Part shown: positions 61,029 to 64,000 of the stretch, piece by piece
Layout: every line of letters starts with the position of its first letter
How positions within the stretch are numbered: the first letter of the stretch is position 1
Source: Aquincola tertiaricarbonis
GTDB taxonomy: Bacteria > Pseudomonadota > Gammaproteobacteria > Burkholderiales > Burkholderiaceae_C
DNA: 64,000 bases
Reading direction: 5' to 3'
NCBI RefSeq assembly: GCF_023573145.1
Contig: NZ_CP097636.1
Coordinates: forward strand, 372,001-436,000
Position numbers and translations under genes: made by a program
Notes under the pieces: generated by a model
The model's input: only the letters and a program-made list of their open reading frames with translations
Told to the model about the DNA's origin: nothing
Database searches by the model: none

Positions 61029-62219
61029 TCAACGCGGCGCCAGCCAGCGCTCGGCCATGCGCACCCAGGCGGTGGCGCCCAGCGGGATCAGGTCGTCGTT
61101 GAAGTCGTAGCTGGGGTTGTGCAGCATGCAGGGCCCCAGGCCGTGGCCGCCTTCGCGGTGCGCGCCTTCGCCGTTGCCGATCATCAGGTAGCAGCCGGGG
61201 ATCTTCTGCAGGAAGAAGCTGAAGTCCTCGGCGCCCATGGTCGGCTCGAAGGGCACCACGTTGTCGGCCCCCACCACCTCGGCCAGCACGCCCTTGGCGA
61301 ACTCGGTCTCGGCGTCGTGGTTGATGGTGGGCGGGTAGTTGCGCACGAACTCGAAATCGACCGTGCATTCGAATGCGGCGGCGGTGTGCTCGGCCACTTC
61401 CTGCATGCGGCGTTGCAGCAGGTCCAGCACCTCGGTGGTGAAGGTGCGCACGGTGCCTTCCATCACGCAGCGCTCGGGGATCACGTTGGTGGCCTCGCCG
61501 GTGTGGATCATGGTCACCGAGATGACGCCGGTGTCGATCGGCCGCTTGTTGCGGCTGATGATGGTCTGGAAGGCCTGCACCATCTGGCAGGCGGCCGGCA
61601 CCGGGTCGATGCCCAGGTGCGGCATCGCGCCGTGGGCGCCCTTGCCTTTCACGGTGATCTTGAACTCGTTGCTGGAGGCGTAGATCGGCCCGCTGCTGAG
61701 CGCGAACTGCCCCACCTTCAGGCCCGGCCAGTTGTGGGCGCCGAACATCGCCTCCATCGGGAACAGGTCGAAGAGGCCGTCCTTGATCATCTCGCGGGCG
61801 CCGCCGCCGCCTTCTTCGGCGGGCTGGAACACCAGGTACACCGTGCCGTCGAAGTTCCGGTGCTTGCTCAGGTGCTTGGCGGCGGCCAGCAGCATCGCGG
61901 TATGGCCGTCGTGGCCGCAGGCATGCATCTTCCCCGCGTACTTGCTGGCATGCGGGAAGTGGTTGTGTTCGGTCATCGGCAGCGCGTCGATGTCGGCGCG
62001 GATGCCGACGGCGCGCTGGGACGTGCCGTTGCGCACGATGCCCACCACGCCGGTCTTGCCCAGGCCGCGGTGCACTTCGATGCCCCAGTCGGTGAGCGCC
62101 TTGGCGATCAGGTCGGAGGTGCGCACTTCCTCGAAGCACAGCTCCGGGTGGGCGTGAATGTCTCGTCGCAGGCTGGCAATGCTGGCAGCGTCTGCCAGGA
62201 TCGATTCGATCAATTGCAT
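61029..62219 (-). CDS. M20 family amidohydrolase (hippurate hydrolase-like)
   Basis: A 396-residue metal-dependent amidohydrolase that cleaves N-acyl amino acids. M20D motifs are clear: IRADIDALPM, MHACGHDGHTAMLLAA (metal His, Asp), FQPAEEGGGGA (catalytic and metal Glu), the dimerisation domain GKGAHGAMPHLGIDP, and the C-terminal MGAEDFSFFLQ. The ATG at 62219 is preferred. A TTG three codons upstream has its GGAG element only two bases away. It is divergent from the molybdopterin oxidoreductase with an 80-bp spacer. Confidence 0.93.
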   Translation of the reverse strand: MQLIESILADAASIASLRRDIHAHPELCFEEVRTSDLIAKALTDWGIEVHRGLGKTGVVGIVRNGTSQRAVGIRADIDALPMTEHNHFPHASKYAGKMHACGHDGHTAMLLAAAKHLSKHRNFDGTVYLVFQPAEEGGGGAREMIKDGLFDLFPMEAMFGAHNWPGLKVGQFALSSGPIYASSNEFKITVKGKGAHGAMPHLGIDPVPAACQMVQAFQTIISRNKRPIDTGVISVTMIHTGEATNVIPERCVMEGTVRTFTTEVLDLLQRRMQEVAEHTAAAFECTVDFEFVRNYPPTINHDAETEFAKGVLAEVVGADNVVPFEPTMGAEDFSFFLQKIPGCYLMIGNGEGAHREGGHGLGPCMLHNPSYDFNDDLIPLGATAWVRMAERWLAPR

Positions 62220-62299
62220 GATGAACAAAGCTCCAAGCAGGGAGCGGGCCAGTTTACGCCGGGCCCATGCCCTGGCTCGGCCTGTGCCATAGTGCCCCG

Positions 62300-64000
62300 A
62301 TGAGCTCGACCGCCATCGCTGAACGGGTCGTGCGCGGCGCCTGCCCGCACGACTGCCCCGACACCTGCGCCATGCGCGTCACCGTGGCCGACGACCGCGT
62401 GATCCGCATCCAGGGCGACCCCGACCACCCGCCCACCCACGGCGCGCTGTGCACCAAGGTGTCCCGTTACGCGGAGCGGGTGGAGCACCCCGAACGGGTG
62501 CTGCACCCGATGAAGCGCGTCGGCCCCAAGGGCAGCGGGCAGTTCGAGCGCGTGAGCTGGGACGAGGCGCTGAGCGACATCGCCCAGCGGCTGCAGGCCA
62601 TCGCGGCTCGCGATCCGCAGGCCATCCTGCCCTACAGCTACGCCGGCACCATGGGCCTGCTGCAGGGTGAATCGATGGCGGCGCGCTTCTTCCACAAGCT
62701 GGGCGCCTCGCTGCTGGACCGCACCATCTGCGCCAGCGCCGGCGCAGCCGGCCTGCAGGCCACCTATGGCGGCAAGCTGGGCATGCACCTGGAGCACTTC
62801 GCGGGCAGCCGGCTCATCGTCATCTGGGGCAGCAACTCGATCGCGTCGAACCTGCATTTCTGGACCTTCGCTCAGCAGGCCAAGCGGGCGGGCGCCAAGC
62901 TCTGGTGCATCGACCCCCGCCGCAGCGAAACCGCCGACAAGTGCCACCGCCACCTGGCGCTGAAGCCGGGCACCGACGGGGCGCTGGCGCTGTCGTTGAT
63001 GCACGAGCTGATCACCCACGGCTGGCTGGACGCCGCCTACATCGATCAGCATGTCGAGGGCTGGCCCGAGCTGCGCGAGCGCGCCCTGCAATGGCCGCCC
63101 GAGCGCGCCGCCCAGGTGTGCGGCGTGGCCGCCGAAGACATCCGCGAGCTGGCCCGCGACTACGGCAGCACGCAGCCCGCGGCCATCCGCCTGAACTACG
63201 GCATGCAGCGGGTGCGCGGCGGCGGCAACGCGGTGCGGCTGGTGGCCTTGCTGCCCTGCCTGACCGGCGCCTGGCGCCATCCGTCGGGCGGCATGCTGCT
63301 CAGTGCTTCGAGCTGGTTCGTGCGGGCCATCGACCATGCGGCGCTGCAGCGGCCCGACCTGCTGGCCGGCCGCCGGCCCCGCACGCTGAACATGAGCACC
63401 ATCGGCGACGAGTTGCTGCGCGAGGCCGGCCCCGGCTTCGGCCCCAAGGTGGAGGCGGTGGTGGTCTACAACAGCAACCCGGTGGCGGTGGCGCCGGAGT
63501 CGCGCAAGGTGGTGCAGGGCTTTGCGCGCGAAGACCTGTTCACCGTGGTGCTGGAACACTTCATGACCGACACCGCGGACCATGCCGACTACGTGCTGCC
63601 CGCCACCACGCAGCTGGAGCACCTGGACCTGCACACCAGCTACGGCCACACCTACGTGCTGCTGAACCAGCCTTCGCTGACGCCGCGCGGCGAGGCCCGC
63701 TCCAACACCGACATCTTCCGCGCGCTGGCCGCCCGCATGGGCTTCGACGAGCCCTGCTTCGCCGACAGCGACGAGGCGATGGCCCGTCAGGCCCTGAAGC
63801 CGGGCATCCGCTTCGAGGCGCTGCAGCAGCACGGCTGGCAGAAGCTGCCGCTGCCCGAGGCGCCTTTTGCCGAAGGCGGCTTCCACACGCCCAGCGGCAA
63901 GGCCGACGCCCGCGGCGCCGACTTCGTGCCCAACTACGAGAGTGCCGACAGCGCGCCCGCGCTGGCGCAGACCTACCCGCTGGCGATGATCTCGCCGCCC
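62300..64000 (+). CDS. Molybdopterin oxidoreductase family protein (3' end outside the window)
   Basis: The first 567 codons of a large molybdopterin enzyme are present, with no stop before the window ends. An N-terminal [4Fe-4S] motif is formed by Cys15, Cys19, Cys23 and Cys51 (CPHDCPDTC then ALCTK). The MGD-cofactor domains follow, with segments such as ILPYSYAGTMGLLQG, IVIWGSNSIASNLHFW, LWCIDPRRSETADK and TDTADHADYVLPATTQLEH. There is no Tat signal, so it is probably cytoplasmic. The physiological substrate is unknown; formate dehydrogenase-like and other oxidoreductases share this layout. It starts at the ATG at 62300. Confidence 0.92.
   Translation, partial: MSSTAIAERVVRGACPHDCPDTCAMRVTVADDRVIRIQGDPDHPPTHGALCTKVSRYAERVEHPERVLHPMKRVGPKGSGQFERVSWDEALSDIAQRLQAIAARDPQAILPYSYAGTMGLLQGESMAARFFHKLGASLLDRTICASAGAAGLQATYGGKLGMHLEHFAGSRLIVIWGSNSIASNLHFWTFAQQAKRAGAKLWCIDPRRSETADKCHRHLALKPGTDGALALSLMHELITHGWLDAAYIDQHVEGWPELRERALQWPPERAAQVCGVAAEDIRELARDYGSTQPAAIRLNYGMQRVRGGGNAVRLVALLPCLTGAWRHPSGGMLLSASSWFVRAIDHAALQRPDLLAGRRPRTLNMSTIGDELLREAGPGFGPKVEAVVVYNSNPVAVAPESRKVVQGFAREDLFTVVLEHFMTDTADHADYVLPATTQLEHLDLHTSYGHTYVLLNQPSLTPRGEARSNTDIFRALAARMGFDEPCFADSDEAMARQALKPGIRFEALQQHGWQKLPLPEAPFAEGGFHTPSGKADARGADFVPNYESADSAPALAQTYPLAMISPP

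Overview
The window is high-GC DNA from a free-living betaproteobacterium, most likely order Burkholderiales near the Rubrivivax/Leptothrix/Ideonella group. Evidence for this: the protein family content, a PEP-CTERM surface protein, a paired cphA'/cphA cyanophycin locus, a GltIJKL importer, and a GC-rich intergenic repeat of a type common in that group. It is ordinary chromosome. I see no insertion sequence, phage, integrase or CRISPR array. The assignment is from recognition by eye, not from a database search.

Layout. 1-4.2 kb: tRNA-Leu(CAG) with a terminator, an APC amino-acid permease and a TonB-dependent receptor. 4.2-12.9 kb: a cyanophycin locus. Its leftward operon is cphA' (catalytically degenerate), cphA and a ZntB-type transporter. 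Divergent from it are an ABC exporter with a PH-like N-terminal domain and a DUF1854 protein. 12.9-21.5 kb: htpG behind a near-perfect heat-shock promoter, srkA, a DUF2726 protein, a GNAT acetyltransferase, the rplM-rpsI operon, erpA, anmK and an M23 endopeptidase. 21.7-29.7 kb: tyrS-dtd, fadD with a coupled metallo-beta-lactamase-fold hydrolase, a lipase, hppD with a divergent Lrp-type regulator, and an HDOD protein. 29.7-30.8 kb: three tiny leftward ORFs behind a structured leader. 30.8-39.8 kb: an HTH-like protein, aldo/keto reductase, purT, an MFS transporter, an EF-G paralogue, an envelope/hydrophilic protein pair and AMP nucleosidase. 39.8-46.0 kb: an orphan binding protein, DUF72, a histidine phosphatase, a NUDIX-MBL fusion, a transglutaminase and the PEP-CTERM protein. 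46.2-50.5 kb: a LysR regulator and gltIJKL. 50.6-64 kb: pyrC, a membrane-anchored pseudokinase coupled to cysK, rnpB, a Bcr/CflA exporter, a soluble hybrid kinase, several unknown genes, two peptidase-like enzymes and the 5' part of a molybdopterin oxidoreductase that runs off the window.

How the genes work together. The most coherent and least understood block is 5.2-12.9 kb. An intact cyanophycin synthetase is paired with a paralogue whose Mur-ligase P-loop is destroyed. Facing them are a PH-ABC exporter and a DUF1854 protein with no known activity. Other sensible groupings are tyrS with the D-aminoacyl-tRNA deacylase, hppD with its probable regulator, and a glutamate/aspartate importer with a 26-bp dyad at its promoter. 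Three copies of a dispersed hairpin repeat (27.07, 34.8 and 50.5 kb) show compensatory stem changes. Two of them supply the last codons of the upstream genes.
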